DNA from: Pseudoips prasinana | Taxonomy: Eukaryota > Arthropoda > Insecta > Lepidoptera > Nolidae | DNA: 64,000 nt | Reading direction: 5' to 3' | Assembly: GCA_951640165.1 (NCBI GenBank) | Contig: OX621263.1 | Location: forward strand, 15,444,001-15,508,000 | Notes under the pieces: generated by a model | Seen by the model: the letters and a program-made list of their open reading frames with translations, nothing else | What the model was told of the DNA's origin: nothing | Database searches by the model: none | Shown here: positions 31,411 through 43,492 of the stretch, one piece after another | How positions within the stretch are numbered: the first letter of the stretch is position 1 | How the letters are laid out: each line of letters begins with the position of its first letter | Made by a program: the position numbers and the translations under genes

Positions 31411-32702
31411 TTAGCTTGTAGTAATAATTCTGATCTGCCTTTAACCTTCAGTTTACTTTAAGGCTTTATCTAACGTATCCGTGTTTTGACGCGTTCTTCC
31501 GGCATTGGCAATTATGGAGCTGGCAGCCCTAGTTGAGGGTAGTGAAAATATATTTCTACGTTATTTTTCTTATCGCCTACAAAGAAAATATTATTTTGGG
31601 CTGAAAGCCACTCCTTAATCTTTGTTAGTAGTTATATTGAGGGCATTCGGAGTACTTATATGATATTTGGGACAGGGTAGATTTAGACCTTAAACTACCT
31701 ATTCAACGTGGTAAATATGAAGTTAATCTTATAAACGAAATACCATAATATGCTTTTTATCAGTTTTATTTGTAATAACTATAAAGTGTTTACTTGACTC
31801 GTTGCTCGACCTGTATTGGTCTGCGATTCAGATACCGAGTCGGGCAAAATCTTGTAATAGGAATTTATCTATTAAGAGGCCGTAAAAGAGTACAAGTCAA
31901 GGGTAAAATATCGTAAATACAAAACTATTAAAAGTAACCAAAAAAGATATATCTAATAAAAAAAATCATAATCACTAAATCCTACTTAATAATCTTCGAA
32001 ATTATTATTATCTCTTAAAACGGTGATGAAAAGATGTGACGAACGAATTGTGATGATGGGGAACCTGCAGAACCTGAACGCCTAAGAGCTTTCTAAAATG
32101 TCTTTGAAGGCATGTGAAGTCTGCCAACCCGTACTAGGCACATAGATACAGTAGATTAGTATTGGGCTGCATTATACAGGTATATAAAGTAGGACAATTC
32201 GATATTGCGCCACACACAATGCAACACCAAATTTCTCCGAACAATGCCAACTTTCTACCACCAAATAGAGCCATTAACAACACACATAAACAATAGAATA
32301 TCCGTATTATTCCGACTGCTGGTAAACTCGAACACGCGGAAATGAAATGTCTTAGTTCCCGTCATGTTTCAAGGACTGCCTGCCTGTCTGTCTAGTACAC
32401 GGAACCGCTGCGAGCGGAAAACGAAGCTCATTTGCAACAGGTCGCTTAAATAATGATTTATGCTAAAACTTACAATAAATTCATCACTGTAGCAATAGTA
32501 AGACTGTGTTCCCAGTAGGCAAACTGTTAACGGGTAGGAGGGAGGAGGAGTTTACGGCGTATCGGTTTAATACCGTGCCGTGGCGACTTGTAAGTAAAGC
32601 AACATTTAGCACGTAATTTTATAACATGTATGTAATCAATGTATTAGTGTATGTTTTGTAAGTTGTCCTAAATAAATAAATACGCCCTACCATATATTTG
32701 AA
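31411..32702. other. Unassigned sequence
   Basis: About 1.3 kb with no supported gene or repeat. Confidence 0.35.
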
Positions 32703-33110
32703 ATGGAGTGTCCACAGTTTGCTAGTTTTGCGCTCACTTTACGGAGTTTGAAGCGTTATGTGCGCCGACTGTGTCAGTTAGTGGCCGAGTCACAGCAAAG
32801 GCTGTTCCAGTCGGCGGCGGCGATATGGTTGTTAGCCGGACGTAGTGAGTCCGTTTGCCGCAAACTGTTCATGCGGACAGTTGGAAAGAAGCTATGGACG
32901 TGTTCATGCTTGCATCGCTTATACTTAATCCTAAATGGTTTTTTATTTATTGAGTAAAGTTCAGAATTAATTCTAAATTAGCGGCTAACTCATAATAGCT
33001 TGCTTGCGATGCGCGAAAATTGGTCGAGTTTGCAGCTAATTTAAGTGTCAGTTCGCCACAAATTTGCGGCTCCCTCAGTCAGCTGCTAGCAGTTTGCCTG
33101 TGGGCACATA
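32703..33110. repeat. Possible inverted-repeat element
   Basis: 'gtgtccacagtttgctag' at the left and the complement of 'gtgcccacaggcaaactgct' at the right suggest terminal inverted repeats, with a 5 bp gap between the two forms. The interior is GC-richer than its surroundings. No target duplication is visible. The 84-codon frame at 32703-32957 has no recognisable motif. Confidence 0.3.
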
Positions 33111-34331
33111 GCCTTATAGACTCAGATTGAGAGGGGGGCTTATTGCAAGGCGATTGTGAGTTATCAAGTTCTTCAATATTAAAACTGTGCGTCATAACCG
33201 GACATAGGCGATAAAGGACCCAAAGTGAAAACGAAAAAGAATAGGATACAAGTAAATTCGAATGGAATTCTATAATTTTACCTAAATTATCCACACATAA
33301 TACCATATTTTACAAAATGTAATGACAAATTCTTGGTATAGACTTTCCTAGTGGTAGGTATTTTTTTTAAGTTCCACCCTACATGTGTACTAGCGCTGCC
33401 AGTCAACCTGCCAGAAAGCATACTTGATAATTCCTAGGAAGTAGTGATGAGGTTTATTTGGTGCATAGGATTTTAGCTATAGGAAATGTTTGTAAAACTA
33501 ACCTGTTGAGCTACTGTGATTACTAATCATAAGGTTAGTCAGTACTTCGTATCAAAAGCACTTAGGTACTCTACTTATTTGTAATAATAAAATGTAACAT
33601 GTAATGCTTCTATACGAAATCGCTGCGGAAGAATAATACTATACTTAGGTATTTCTAACTTCTTACGGAGTTAGTAAAGCACTATAATTTAATATCGTCT
33701 TTATTCCAACGGATATAATACAAACACAGCCTCGCAACGAAACCAGCTGCGGAGCCTGTGACTTAGAGCTTTGAGCGTACTAAGCCTATTTGTCACACAG
33801 GATTTGGCAAAGTGTATTAAGAGGAGGTCTATACTCATGCTAATTTGCATCAATATTCTGAAACAAGCACACACACTAAGTATAACTTAATCCTATGATT
33901 TATTAGATTACCTTAACTACGAAAAAAGACTTAATTGACTCCGTAATAATAAGAATCTTTTGACAAGGTCATCGTGTATCCACCAATGTGGCGTCAACTG
34001 GACACGATAGATACATCATCATCATCATTATTATACGGTTAAAGATTCTTTATTTCTATTAAGAATCTGTACATTCACTTGCAGAGAAATTAAATACTTA
34101 ATATAGGACGCCAAGCGTGGGCTACTTACCAATACTAAACTAAACTATACAATACAAATAAACACCTAAACAATTTTACAAATAACACAAATACACAAAT
34201 TCCATACATCCATGCCGACTAGATTATAATTTTAATTTTTTTTTGTGTTGTGGTGGGTAGATATGAACGAAGCGCACACGGCGCTTCGCAGCGTATCTAG
34301 TCTATATCTAACAATTACATGTTATAGGCCC
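33111..34331. other. Unassigned sequence
   Basis: No gene is supported. A short CAT/ATT microsatellite lies at about 34016-34033. Confidence 0.35.
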
Positions 34332-34478
34332 ATATCATCCCCATTATCATCATCATATCAGCCTAAAGACGTCCACGTCTGGACAAAGGCCGCCTCCAAA
34401 GATATCAACAATTGCCGATCCCGCGCTACCCGCATCCAGCGGCTTTTAACGACCCCTACAAGATCATTGGTCTATCTT
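34332..34478 (-). mobile_element. RTE LINE 3' end, 5'-truncated
   Basis: It starts with ATCATC repeats and then 'cagcctaaagacgtccacg', 'tggacaaaggccgcctcca' and 'ctacaagatcattggtct', the reverse complement of an RTE 3' terminus. About 150 bp remain. Confidence 0.7.
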
Positions 34479-34911
34479 GTAGACATACATGATTGGAAGA
34501 TTTTCACTCGATCTATTTCTTATATGAATTATTTAAAACATCTAATTCTTATGCGGCTATTTGAATATCAATAAGTGGACGACAATTGAAAGAAAACTTT
34601 CAAGGACGAGTCACATTTATACACGCTTTGTTACATGCGAAAGAAGACGTAGATAGAAAGAGATAGAGCTATATATGTCGACGTCACGGAACTTGAATCA
34701 TAAATTAGATATGGTTTTAGACTTACGTCATTAAGTTCTGTGTTCGAATACTGTCAGGGAGCACAATGGCCCAATTTAGGGGCTAAGTGTGTAAACCGAT
34801 CGCTCAACCATCAATCAGTGAGAGTGTACAATATTCAACTTTATGACGCCTATCTTATCCAATCATCTATCATATCTTATATACAATAAAAACTCAAATT
34901 TATCATATCCT
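34479..34911. other. Unassigned sequence
   Basis: Nothing recognised between two RTE remnants. Confidence 0.3.
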
Positions 34912-35230
34912 AAGGCGATCCAAAGTAACCGACGTAGCCCGAAGAATTGCCAAGCTAAACTGGCAGTGGCAGGGCACATAGCACGTAGAACTGACGGCCG
35001 CTGGGGCAAAATGGTTCTCAAGTGGCGACCACGGCCCGGAAGACGCAGTATGCAGGCCCCCTACAAAATGTACCAATAATCTTGTGAGGGTCGCTGGAAG
35101 CCGCTAAATGCGGCGTATTGTGGCAACAGGCAATTGTGGAGATTTTTGGAGGAGGCCTTTGTCCAGCAGTACCCACTGCTGGACAAAGGCCTCCTCCAAA
35201 AATCTCCACAGTCTTAAGGCTGATATGATG
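34912..35230 (+). mobile_element. RTE LINE 3' end with snap-back tail
   Basis: The plus strand encodes the C-terminal RTE phrases ('VARRIAKLNWQWQG', 'NNLVRVAGS') with several frameshifts and stops, then the 3' terminus. At 35170 the terminus turns back on itself: 35135-35170 and 35175-35210 are perfect inverted repeats of 36 bp around the four bases ACCC. After the second arm the normal RTE 3' end resumes as 'gtcttaaggctgatatgatg'. Confidence 0.8.
35135..35210. repeat. Perfect 36 bp hairpin in RTE tail
   Basis: The left arm starts TGTGGAGATTTTTGGAGG and ends CCAGCAGT; the right arm is its exact complement. The loop is ACCC. Long perfect arms with a tiny loop point to a recent snap-back event. 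Confidence 0.9.
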
Positions 35231-35463
35231 AAGTTAAACTATAATTACCTGTAGCATACATTGAGATAGTATCTCAGTACATTGATGACTCAAATTTTGC
35301 ATGAAGTTAGATAGCCTACTTTAAATTGTGCAAAATTAAAACTTTGCACTGGAACTTTTGCATTGGAAAAGGACCGAAGGGGGTAATTAATGTAAAACTA
35401 AAACAGCTTGGCCTGAATTTGCTAAAGTATTTTGTTGTGTATACGTTTACCTAATTTAACTAA

Positions 35464-35648
35464 TCACACTAATATTATAAAGGCGAAAGTTTGGGAGTGT
35501 GCGAGTGTGTATCTTTGTTACATCTTCACGTCTAAACGGCTGAAGCGATTTTAATAAAATTTGGTATGGAGTTAGCTGACACCCTGGATTAACACATAGG
35601 CTATAATTAATAAAGTTTGATGCGCGTAAAACCGCGAGGCACAGCTAG
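35464..35648 (+). mobile_element. Short Helitron-like element
   Basis: It starts TCACACTAATATTAT after A and ends 'gcgcgtaaaaccgcgaggca' then 'cagCTAG' before T. The 3' hairpin (GCG/CGC) is close to the end. It is aligned along its whole length with the elements at 17787 and 59096. Confidence 0.75.
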
Positions 35649-35989
35649 TAGACAATATATTGTAGACAAAATATATGACAAATTCTTGGTATATACTTTG
35701 CAATAAGTATTGTCAAAATTTCCATCCGACATGTTTAATAGGACTGCTAGACAAGAAAACTTGAACCAGCTGCGGGAATTAAGCTCACTTGATATTTCTT
35801 CGAAGTAGTAATGAGGACTTCTTCGTACTCGTATATATACGTTTTTTGTAATGCGAGATGTTGGTATTTTTCTACGTAAGAAAATATAATATAAATAGCG
35901 TAGGAAAAAAATACTGAACAGGTTTTTTCTTAAGTGACATCTGCTTTGAGCACTTTTTGTTTGAAGAAAAATTATGGAACTCCTCGTCC
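35649..35989. other. Unassigned sequence
   Basis: No gene is supported; the 129-codon minus-strand frame at 35607-35996 crosses the Helitron-like element and has no motif. Confidence 0.35.
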
Positions 35990-37232
35990 TCGTCACGTCA
36001 CGTCACGAATCCCATGAGCTATATGTATACTGTGTACGTATGTGTACTTTGGGGGTGAACAAAAAGCGTGAAACTCATCACATCACATTTCCCATGAGCT
36101 ATATGTATACTGTGTACGTATGTGTACTTTGGGGGTGAACAAAAGCGTGAAACTCGTCACATCACATTTCCCATGAGCTATATGTATACTGTGTATATAT
36201 GTGTACTTTGGGGGTGAACAAAAAGCATGAAACTCGTCACATCACATTTCCCATGAGCTATATGTATACTGTGTACGTATGTGTACTTTGGGGGTGAACA
36301 AAAGCGTGAAACTCGTCACATCACATTTCCCATGAGCTATATGTATACTGTGTATATATGTGTACTTTGGGGGTGAACAAAAGCGTGAAACTCGTCACAT
36401 CACATTTCCCATGAGCTATATGTATACTGTGTATATATGTGTACTTTGGGGGTGAACAAAAAGCGTGAAACTCGTCACATCACATTTCCCATGAGCTATA
36501 TGTATACTGTGTATATATGTGTACTTTGGGGGTGAACAAAAAGCATGAAACTCGTCACATCACATTTCCTATGAGCTATATGTATACTGTGTATATATGT
36601 GTACTTTGGGGGTGAACAAAAAGCGTGAAACTCATCACATCACATTTCCCATGAGCTATATGTATACTGTGTACGTATGTGTACTTTGGGGGTGAACAAA
36701 AGCGTGAAACTCGTCACATCACATTTCCCATGAGCTATATGTATACTGTGTATATATGTGTACTTTGGGGGTGAACAAAAAGCGTGAAACTCGTCACATC
36801 ACATTTCCCATGAGCTATATGTATACTGTGTATATATGTGTACTTTGGGGGTGAACAAAAAGCGTGAAACTCGTCACATCACATTTCCCATGAGCTATAT
36901 GTATACTGTGTATATATGTGTACTTTGGGGGTGAACAAAAAGCGTGAAACTCGTCACATCACATTTCCCATGAGCTATATGTATACTGTGTACTTTGGGG
37001 GTGAACAAAAAGCGTGAAACTCGTCACATCACATTTCCCATGAGCTATATGTATACTGTGTATATATGTGTACTTTGGGGGTGAACAAAAAGCGTGAAAC
37101 TCGTCACATCACATTTCCCATGAGCTATATGTATACTGTGTACTTTGGGGGTGAACAAAAAGCGTGAAACTCGTCACATCACATTTCCCATGAGCTATAT
37201 GTATACTGTGTATGTATGTGTACTTTGGGGGT
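35990..37232. repeat. Minisatellite, 16 units of 80 bp
   Basis: The core 'atgagctatatgtatactgt' recurs at 36014, 36094, 36173, 36253, 36332, 36411, 36491, 36571, 36651, 36730, 36810, 36890, 36970, 37040, 37120 and 37190. The period is 79 or 80 bp, except for two units of 70 bp that share the same 10 bp deletion (the 'tatatatgtg' segment). Each full unit contains the alternating purine-pyrimidine run TGTGTAYRTATGTGTAC. Variants (ACGTA or TATATA; four or five A; CGT or CAT) recur in blocks, which suggests multi-unit duplications. There is no coding frame. Confidence 0.95.
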
Positions 37233-37318
37233 TCATTATTACTCTGTCCTATGGGCACTCCAAAATCTGACATGGGTTAACAACTATTATTTAAAGAATA
37301 CAACCTGGACAGATAGTT

Positions 37319-37415
37319 TAACGTGCCCTCCGAAGAACGAAGATCACCCATCGATAGACAGACCGCGTGCATGGGTGTAATACCTTTACGGTCACATACG
37401 GGTCGATGAGAGTAA
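37319..37415 (-). mobile_element. 5S-type SINE, head fragment
   Basis: In reverse it reads 'gttactctcatcgacccgta', 'cacgcggtctgtctatcgat' and 'gggtgatcttcg', the head of the 5S-type SINE as at 1030, then the start of the body. Confidence 0.6.
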
Positions 37416-38786
37416 CGACCAACCCGTTACTCTCAACTCTAATATTAAAAAATATTCATCATTTTATCCGGGTTAAATAATGTACCTTTCAAACGTTCAA
37501 AGAATCTCTGGAATTGAATAAGTAGTTATGGAGATTACCTCCAAAATTCCAAACTTTAACTGTAACTTATATTAGTGTAGATATTAGCACATACCTTAAG
37601 GAAGCCTTTAACTTAACTCAAGTATTACAAATCCATTACCAATGATAATGTTGCTGGAGTTTATAGGAAATAACACTTACCTGAAACAAATTAAAAAAAA
37701 TTAAATCAGTATTGACATTTCCGTAGAAAAACAACAGATGCGAATAATAGTAAAATCAATTATTTCAGTAATCATATTGAATTATTTTAATACGTATAAA
37801 TAGTCGCAACAAAGTAATTTAAAACTACCGAAACAAAAGAAAAACATTAAAAAATATTGTTTATTGTCGTAGATTTGTCATTAAGATAATAAATAAGATT
37901 AATGATTTCATTTAATTCCAAACTGATTTTTAACTTGTTTTGATACCTACTTATATTTATGTATATTCACTCTATTCTATTCGGGATGTGTTAATTTATG
38001 CGAGCGAGATTGGGGTGATACAATAAAATTGGGTGTTATCAGCCTCTTAAGGCACAATATTGTTACCAGAAGATATGCATTAAGTTCAATATCGAGCATT
38101 ATCACATAGTATTTTTAGAGTCAGTGATAAAGGAAGTCTTTTGTAAATCAAAAATTTAAATTAGTATTGGAATAACTCAGGAGTTAGATTATCACCGTAT
38201 ATTGAACACGTGTAACATTATGTAATCACGAATAGGTTTGTAAGCCTGGCACTTTAGGTGCGACGGCACGCGTACCTACATAGAAGGGGCCGGCCGATTC
38301 GTATTGGTAATGAATAAATATGGGTTTATATTTTCATAAAAATCAATAAAAGATAAGGTAAAAGGTAAATACTAGTATTACATGAAACGCACTAGTACTT
38401 GTTACTGCCAGTCTGTACCAGCCTAGCGTATAGCAAAAATAATTATTGAAATAAGAAAATGTATAATGATAATAAAAATGACACTTAACAACAGTGTCTA
38501 CAACCACCACTATGCAACAGATAAGAAATCATTATCTAAATACAATTCGATATTCATTATAACATTTTATCATATTGTTCGCATGACGACAATTTATAGG
38601 TACCAACTATTGGTAAGGACACACACTTTCCCACGAACTCCTCCGGTCAGAGATTATTACATTAATTAATATTATTATCGCTACATATTACACAAATTTA
38701 ACTCATTGTAAGAAAACATCTTGAATACAATAAAAATAAAGATTAATATTTTTAACGTTCGACATTATGTCTGACATTATGACAGG
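37416..38786. other. Unassigned AT-rich sequence
   Basis: About 1.4 kb without a supported gene or repeat. Confidence 0.35.
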
Positions 38787-39473
38787 ATGATATCAAAAGT
38801 GCCATGGTCACAGCTTCCACAAATAACGTTCGATGGTACTGTAATTGAGTTCAGTAGAAGTGTTAAGAATCTCGGCATCTTTTTCGATCGCAATTTGTCC
38901 TGGGATACTCAAATGAAGTGTGTTAGCCGTAAACTATACGCATCGTTTGGTTCTTTACGTCGACTACGCAATTTCCTGCCTATGACCACTAAAATTGCGC
39001 TCGCAGAATCCCTTCTTCTCCCAATACTAGATTATGCAGATGTCAGCTATCTGGATCTTACCCAAAACCAGCTTGATAAACTTGAGCGCCTCCAAAATGT
39101 CTGCATAAGATTCATATTTGGCCTTCGCAAATATGATCATGTCTCTGAATTCCGTACCAAGCTCAAGTGGCTATCCATACGCCTTCGTCGGGATACTCAT
39201 ATACTTTCATTGCTCTACAACATTTTGTTTACTCCATCCTTTCCTTCATACCTTAAAAAACGGTTTTCTTTTCTATACGAGTCACATTCGAGAGTTTTGC
39301 GATCATCGGAAAATCTTAAGTTAAAAATGCCAGCGCATTCCACAACCTTTCTTGATAAATCCTTCGCTGTTCAGAGTGTTCGTTTGTGGAATGCACTGCC
39401 AATAACAGTACGCCAAGCACAAAGTTTACACAAGTTCCAGAAAAGTGTAAAGGATTACTACCTATCACTATAG
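38787..39473 (+). pseudogene. LINE reverse transcriptase, C-terminal 228 residues
   Basis: The open frame starts at the truncation point, so its first methionine is internal to the original protein. It carries the post-catalytic region of a Jockey/CR1-group RT: 'FSRSVKNLGIFFDRNLSWDT' (the connection after the palm), 'SFGSLRRLRNFLPMTTKIAL', 'LPILDYADVSYLDLTQNQLD', 'FGLRKYDHVSEFRTKLKWL' and 'VQSVRLWNALPITVRQAQSL'. The FADD catalytic motif and the endonuclease are lost. The frame is free of stops, so the copy is fairly young. It is the close relative of the fragment at 11565-11998. Confidence 0.8.
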
Positions 39474-39850
39474 GATACATTGACGGAACAAGTAGGTAAT
39501 ATTGTGATATGTAAGTTTCTATCTATTATAGGTATGTATGTATTTATATAGTGTGTATGTATGTGTATAGTATGTATATGTATAGTATGTATATAGTATG
39601 TATGTATATAGTGTAAATAGTAGGTATATATAGTAGGCTCTTGTACTGAGTACCAACGGGTACTGTTAACAAAGTATACGTACACCGACAACTGCCCTCT
39701 TAAATAATCCCTATTATTTTCCATTCTTTGGTTGTCTGGAAGAGATCACATTTTAGTGATAAGACCGCCAATTGTATACTTTTTATTTACATGCTCCTGT
39801 AATGTAAGATCTTAATATTGGTGTACAATAAAGAGTTAATCTATCTATCT
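38787..39850 (+). mobile_element. 5'-truncated LINE with 3'-UTR and CTAT tail
   Basis: The coding C-terminus (38787-39473) is followed by a 3'-UTR containing a TATG/TATA-rich microsatellite (about 39533-39640), the motif 'gataagaccgccaattgtat', and a terminal 'gtgtacaataaagagttaat' with CTAT repeats ending near 39850. It is the best-preserved member of the family also found at 7280 and 11108. Confidence 0.75.
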
Positions 39851-39979
39851 ATGTCAGTATTCTTACAATATACTATACATTGTTAGAATCATTGTTACAT
39901 CTCACTCAAGATTCCGTACTAATATTTCCTACAATCAAGGCAACAAACTAGCAGCCTCCAACACCGGATTCCTCCCCCC

Positions 39980-40576
39980 GAACCAAGATGGCTATCGGCT
40001 AAGTCGCCGGACATCAGGATAGTGATCGGCGTTCAAATGAGTAAAGGTTAAGGCATCGTTCATACCAAACGTATTGTCGGGCGCTGACTGTGAGCGTGCG
40101 TTACGTAGTTTATCACTTTTCCATATATATTTAACTTCTCATTCACACAGAACTGACTATACGCTATTACGTAGTGTGTTGTCGCTGACTGTCGGTGGCC
40201 GATTATTGTACTACGCGTCTAAGCACGGCGGGCACGGATTGGCTCCGTTGCCGAACTATTAACATACGCTGTAGCGTATTGTCGGCTTGGTGAGAACGCG
40301 TACTGGCGACTGAGTCTACGTTCACACTGGGGCATACAGTGAGCATACTCACATTCAGCGGCGGACCATCCGTTTGGTGTGAACGATGCCTAAAAATGAC
40401 TTAATCAATCTTTAAATCGGCTTCGACGTTGAAAATCGATTCCGGACCATTTATGGCGTCACATGTGCTCATGGAAGCCGATTTAACGACTAATTAAGTC
40501 GTTTTAACTTTTATCTATTTGAACGCCGATCACCATCCCGTCGTCCGGCGACTTAGCCGGTAGCCTCCCTGGTTCA
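39980..40576. mobile_element. Foldback element with nested MITE
   Basis: The left arm 'gaaccaagatggctatcggc', 'taagtcgccggac', 'gtgatcggcgttcaaat' is repeated in inverted form at the right ('atttgaacgccgatcac', 'gtccggcgacttagccggta', 'gcctccctggttc'). If the inner MITE (40052-40390) is removed, the arms extend further ('aatcggcttc' on both sides) to about 110 bp each. No coding region. The outer target duplication is not clear. Confidence 0.7.
40052..40390. mobile_element. Harbinger-like MITE, 339 bp
   Basis: The ends GGCATCGTTCATACCAAACG and GGCATCGTTCACACCAAACG (complement) are inverted, with similarity for about 45 bp. TAA flanks it on both sides (40049-40051 and 40391-40393). A 3 bp TWA duplication is the mark of the PIF/Harbinger superfamily. 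The 62-codon frame inside (40074-40262) is not a transposase. Confidence 0.75.
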
Positions 40577-40974
40577 GATAAACGGATATACATGGCGGGG
40601 GATTAGATAACATGTATATATGTTTTATGCGACGTAGTTACCTTACTGTGTTTCGGTGATCCCTAGTGGTTGGAGAATGGTATTTGTGATTTATGAGGTC
40701 GCTGGATTTCGGATAAGGGTCTTCGAGGAATACGAACTTCGTATACTGTTTGTTTGGGCGTTTAATTAGAATAAAGATAATATATTTAACTCCCGAAGGA
40801 TGGTTACGTAATAACTGATTTGAATATGTTAATACCAGCTTACGCAGAAGGTTCACCCGCCTGGACATAGATTTTTATGTTCTACCATAATTATATTATC
40901 CGAGAAATTGTAAGGTTGGAACCCATATCTGTCACTCTGATTTAATTACACGTCAATTTCAAGTTCATAGCTAT
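40577..40974. other. Unassigned sequence
   Basis: Nothing recognised; a 76-codon minus-strand frame at 40638-40868 has no recognisable motif. Confidence 0.3.
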
Positions 40975-41224
40975 TGGAACGAAGTTCCTTATCGCGCGTC
41001 GTGAAAGGGGGCTAGACGGAAAAAAATCTTACGAAAAGTTGTCACGACACTTTTTGCGGCTGTGCGGCGTGCACATGTCTCTCTTTCTCTCTCTCTTATA
41101 GAAAGCAAGCCAGATATTTTCATTTCTATTTCGCATTGAACAGTGTGGTGTCGCGACGATTATTTTTGTTGAGTGTATACAGGTTTTTTGTACATAATAA
41201 ATAATAAGAAATAACTTCGTTCCA
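40975..41224. mobile_element. Probable MITE, 250 bp
   Basis: TGGAACGAAGTT at 40975 and its complement AACTTCGTTCCA at 41213-41224 form 12 bp perfect inverted ends. The interior has a CTCTCT run and no frame with motifs. The target duplication is not clear. Confidence 0.5.
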
Positions 41225-42067
41225 TCCGGGTGTCCCTTGACACCTCTCAAGTTTTTTTTATACTAATAGGGTTCAGTTATATAAATATCTTTTAAAAATT
41301 AAAACTAGAGTTTATCTATTTTCTTTTAACTTTATGAATAGCCTCAATAGAGAATATTAAAATGAATAAAAATAAGGAAATTGATTCAAAATGAAAGTTT
41401 AAAATGAATTCAACAAATCAATCGAACTACTATAAAACCAACCCCAAAACCATTGAAGAATTAGTATACAAAATGGTAACACGGATTCTACAGGATTACT
41501 GACTACTTGTACTCTCCGATGGCTTAACGTTTTCTCAAATACAAGGAGGGTAATCCTCAATGATTTTATTCAAAGACTGGTCAGCAATAACCAAACCTAC
41601 GTCCGGCTGCAGCAGATCGAATGGTCTGCTTACACGCCTCGGACTAATCATGTATTCAAAACTGTACTTTATGCTTTACAAATTAAGTACAAATTGCTAT
41701 GTATTTTTATCTACTGGTCACACCGTGGCAGGTGGTCTTCGATCCTAAAAACATACACTACAATACAAAACAATTGTCCCAATTGACATTTATAAGACAG
41801 ACGCAAATTAGCATTACAGTCCCTTACTTTATCGCTTCCTGTGACTCACCAGTTCAAAGGGTTCATTCATGTGGGAGTACACCAGACTAGCTTGGGTGGG
41901 GCTCCCTATCGCCAAGCTTAAAGACAACAAAGAGCCTCTTTCGTAAAACTTAGTAAACTAGGAAGTGCAAGTGTTACGTTATACGTATAAACTGTATTAT
42001 ATTTATTTCAATATTTATCATTAATTGTATGCATAATGTACATTGTCACGCATATTGTGTTTTATCT
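41225..42067. other. Unassigned sequence
   Basis: No supported gene or repeat. Confidence 0.35.
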
Positions 42068-42185
42068 AATAAGCGAACGAGCACGTGGTTCACCTGATGG
42101 TAAGTGATCACCGTCGCCCATAGACACTTGCAACACCAGAGGGGCCGCAAGCGTCGTGCCAGCCTTTAAGAAATGAATAGGCTCT
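42068..42185. repeat. Dispersed lepidopteran-type repeat
   Basis: The phrase 'cacctgatggtaagtgatca', 'ccgtcgcccatagacacttg', 'caacaccagagg' is one I recognise as a very common dispersed motif in lepidopteran DNA. I cannot name the family, and only this short core is present. Confidence 0.45.
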
Positions 42186-42234
42186 TCAAGTTGCCATGTA
42201 ATACCGGATTAGAAATACATACATAGATTCAGGC

Positions 42235-42440
42235 CTGTTTCCCAGTGAAGTAGTCAACGAATTTCCATGTGTCCACGATCTTTGCACACCCTTTTTGCCT
42301 CGTTTTGTGTCATTATATCATACATGCTCGCCGTTTTCGGGTACTTCTGACCTGACCTTGTGAACGTCTCCGATTTGCTCAGAGAATGTCCTACGAGGAG
42401 GTCTTCCCCTTCCGGTTGTCCCATTCACACAGGCCAGTAT
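42235..42440 (-). pseudogene. LINE reverse-transcriptase C-terminal remnant
   Basis: On the minus strand, broken frames give 'TGRGRPRRT'-like sequence, then 'VRSTRKRRACMYDIMTQNEA' and 'KRVCKDRGHMEI'. This is the conserved C-terminal end of an RT family whose other remnant is at 58134-58679. Frameshifts and stops interrupt it, and no catalytic motif is present. The plus-strand frame at 42360 is the reverse complement of this and is not coding. Confidence 0.55.
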
Positions 42441-43391
42441 ACTTCTTACTCTATACTTCCAACTAAATTAACTTTTGAAAGGACGGGGTTGATTTTCATG
42501 AAGACAATTTATAGACCACCTCGATACAATTGGCGTTCAGAGGAAATTGAAATGCCAAACTCAAAATAATAATTTTCAACTATTCCTCCCTCCCACAATC
42601 AATCAATGTGTTAACGGAATTGCTATTATGTGGTTTATGATAATATTGTTGGAGATTACGCTGCCGCGTAAAGACTCAAGGTTAATATAAAGTGGTAGCG
42701 TAATAAACACTTCTTAGAAATCCAACTGTATTTAAATTTTCATTTCCAATCGATAAATTAACTTCAGAATACATATATTAGCATTGTTTATTTTTAAATA
42801 ATGATGGATGCAAGGTTTTCGTACATGAAATGATGTCAACAGCGCCATAATATTTCCGAAAACTTAACTCGAAATATTCATATATCTAAGCTAATGTCAT
42901 GTACTGACATATCCAAAGAAGCACATTAAAAACTTTAACACTAAAGAAGTTGGTCAGTAAATTTTATAGCAACACTTCTTTTAAATGTAAAAAAGCATTT
43001 CGTTTTCTTTTAGAAAAACTATACATTTGCTATAATCAATCTATCCAACTCATTCAAGTAGTCAAAGTTAGGCGAGCTCTAGTCATGTTATCTCCATCTC
43101 TCACTCCGCGTTTTTACGTATCCGTACTCAGTCAATATTTTTACCAATGATGATTTCGTCCAGACATTCGCTGCATCTACTCATTCTATGACCCAAAAAG
43201 GTCAATGAGTTGTAGGCATATACAGTACAATCGATTTATGTCATGAAGCTGTGAACGAATACATACATTAGTGCGTTCAGCTCTCTGAGGCATAACACCG
43301 TATTTCAAATGCTTCTATCTAGTCCTTCTTGTAGATTTTTCCACTACGCATGAGAAGGTTGGGAAGATTAGGGTTCCTCAAATCTTGGTTA
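42441..43391. other. Unassigned sequence
   Basis: AT-rich; no gene or repeat recognised. Confidence 0.3.
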
Positions 43392-43492
43392 CAGCGCTGT
43401 TTAAGTATGATTAAAATTTGACAGTGTGCAGAATAAATTCCGCTTGAACGCTGGAAAATATAAGTCTTGCATGTATGTAAGCGGCTGCATAT
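43392..43492. repeat. Local repeat, copy 1 of 3
   Basis: 'agcgctgtttaagtatgatt', 'gcagaataaattccgcttga', 'acgctggaaaatataagtc'. Related copies are at 43660 and 44471, in the same orientation. Confidence 0.65.

Noticed and set aside
35990..37232. Repeat array considered as a CRISPR-like array
   Set aside because: Units are contiguous with no unique spacers, and the context is eukaryotic. It is a minisatellite.
40074..40262. Short frame inside the Harbinger-like MITE
   Set aside because: Too short and without DDE or Myb-type motifs.
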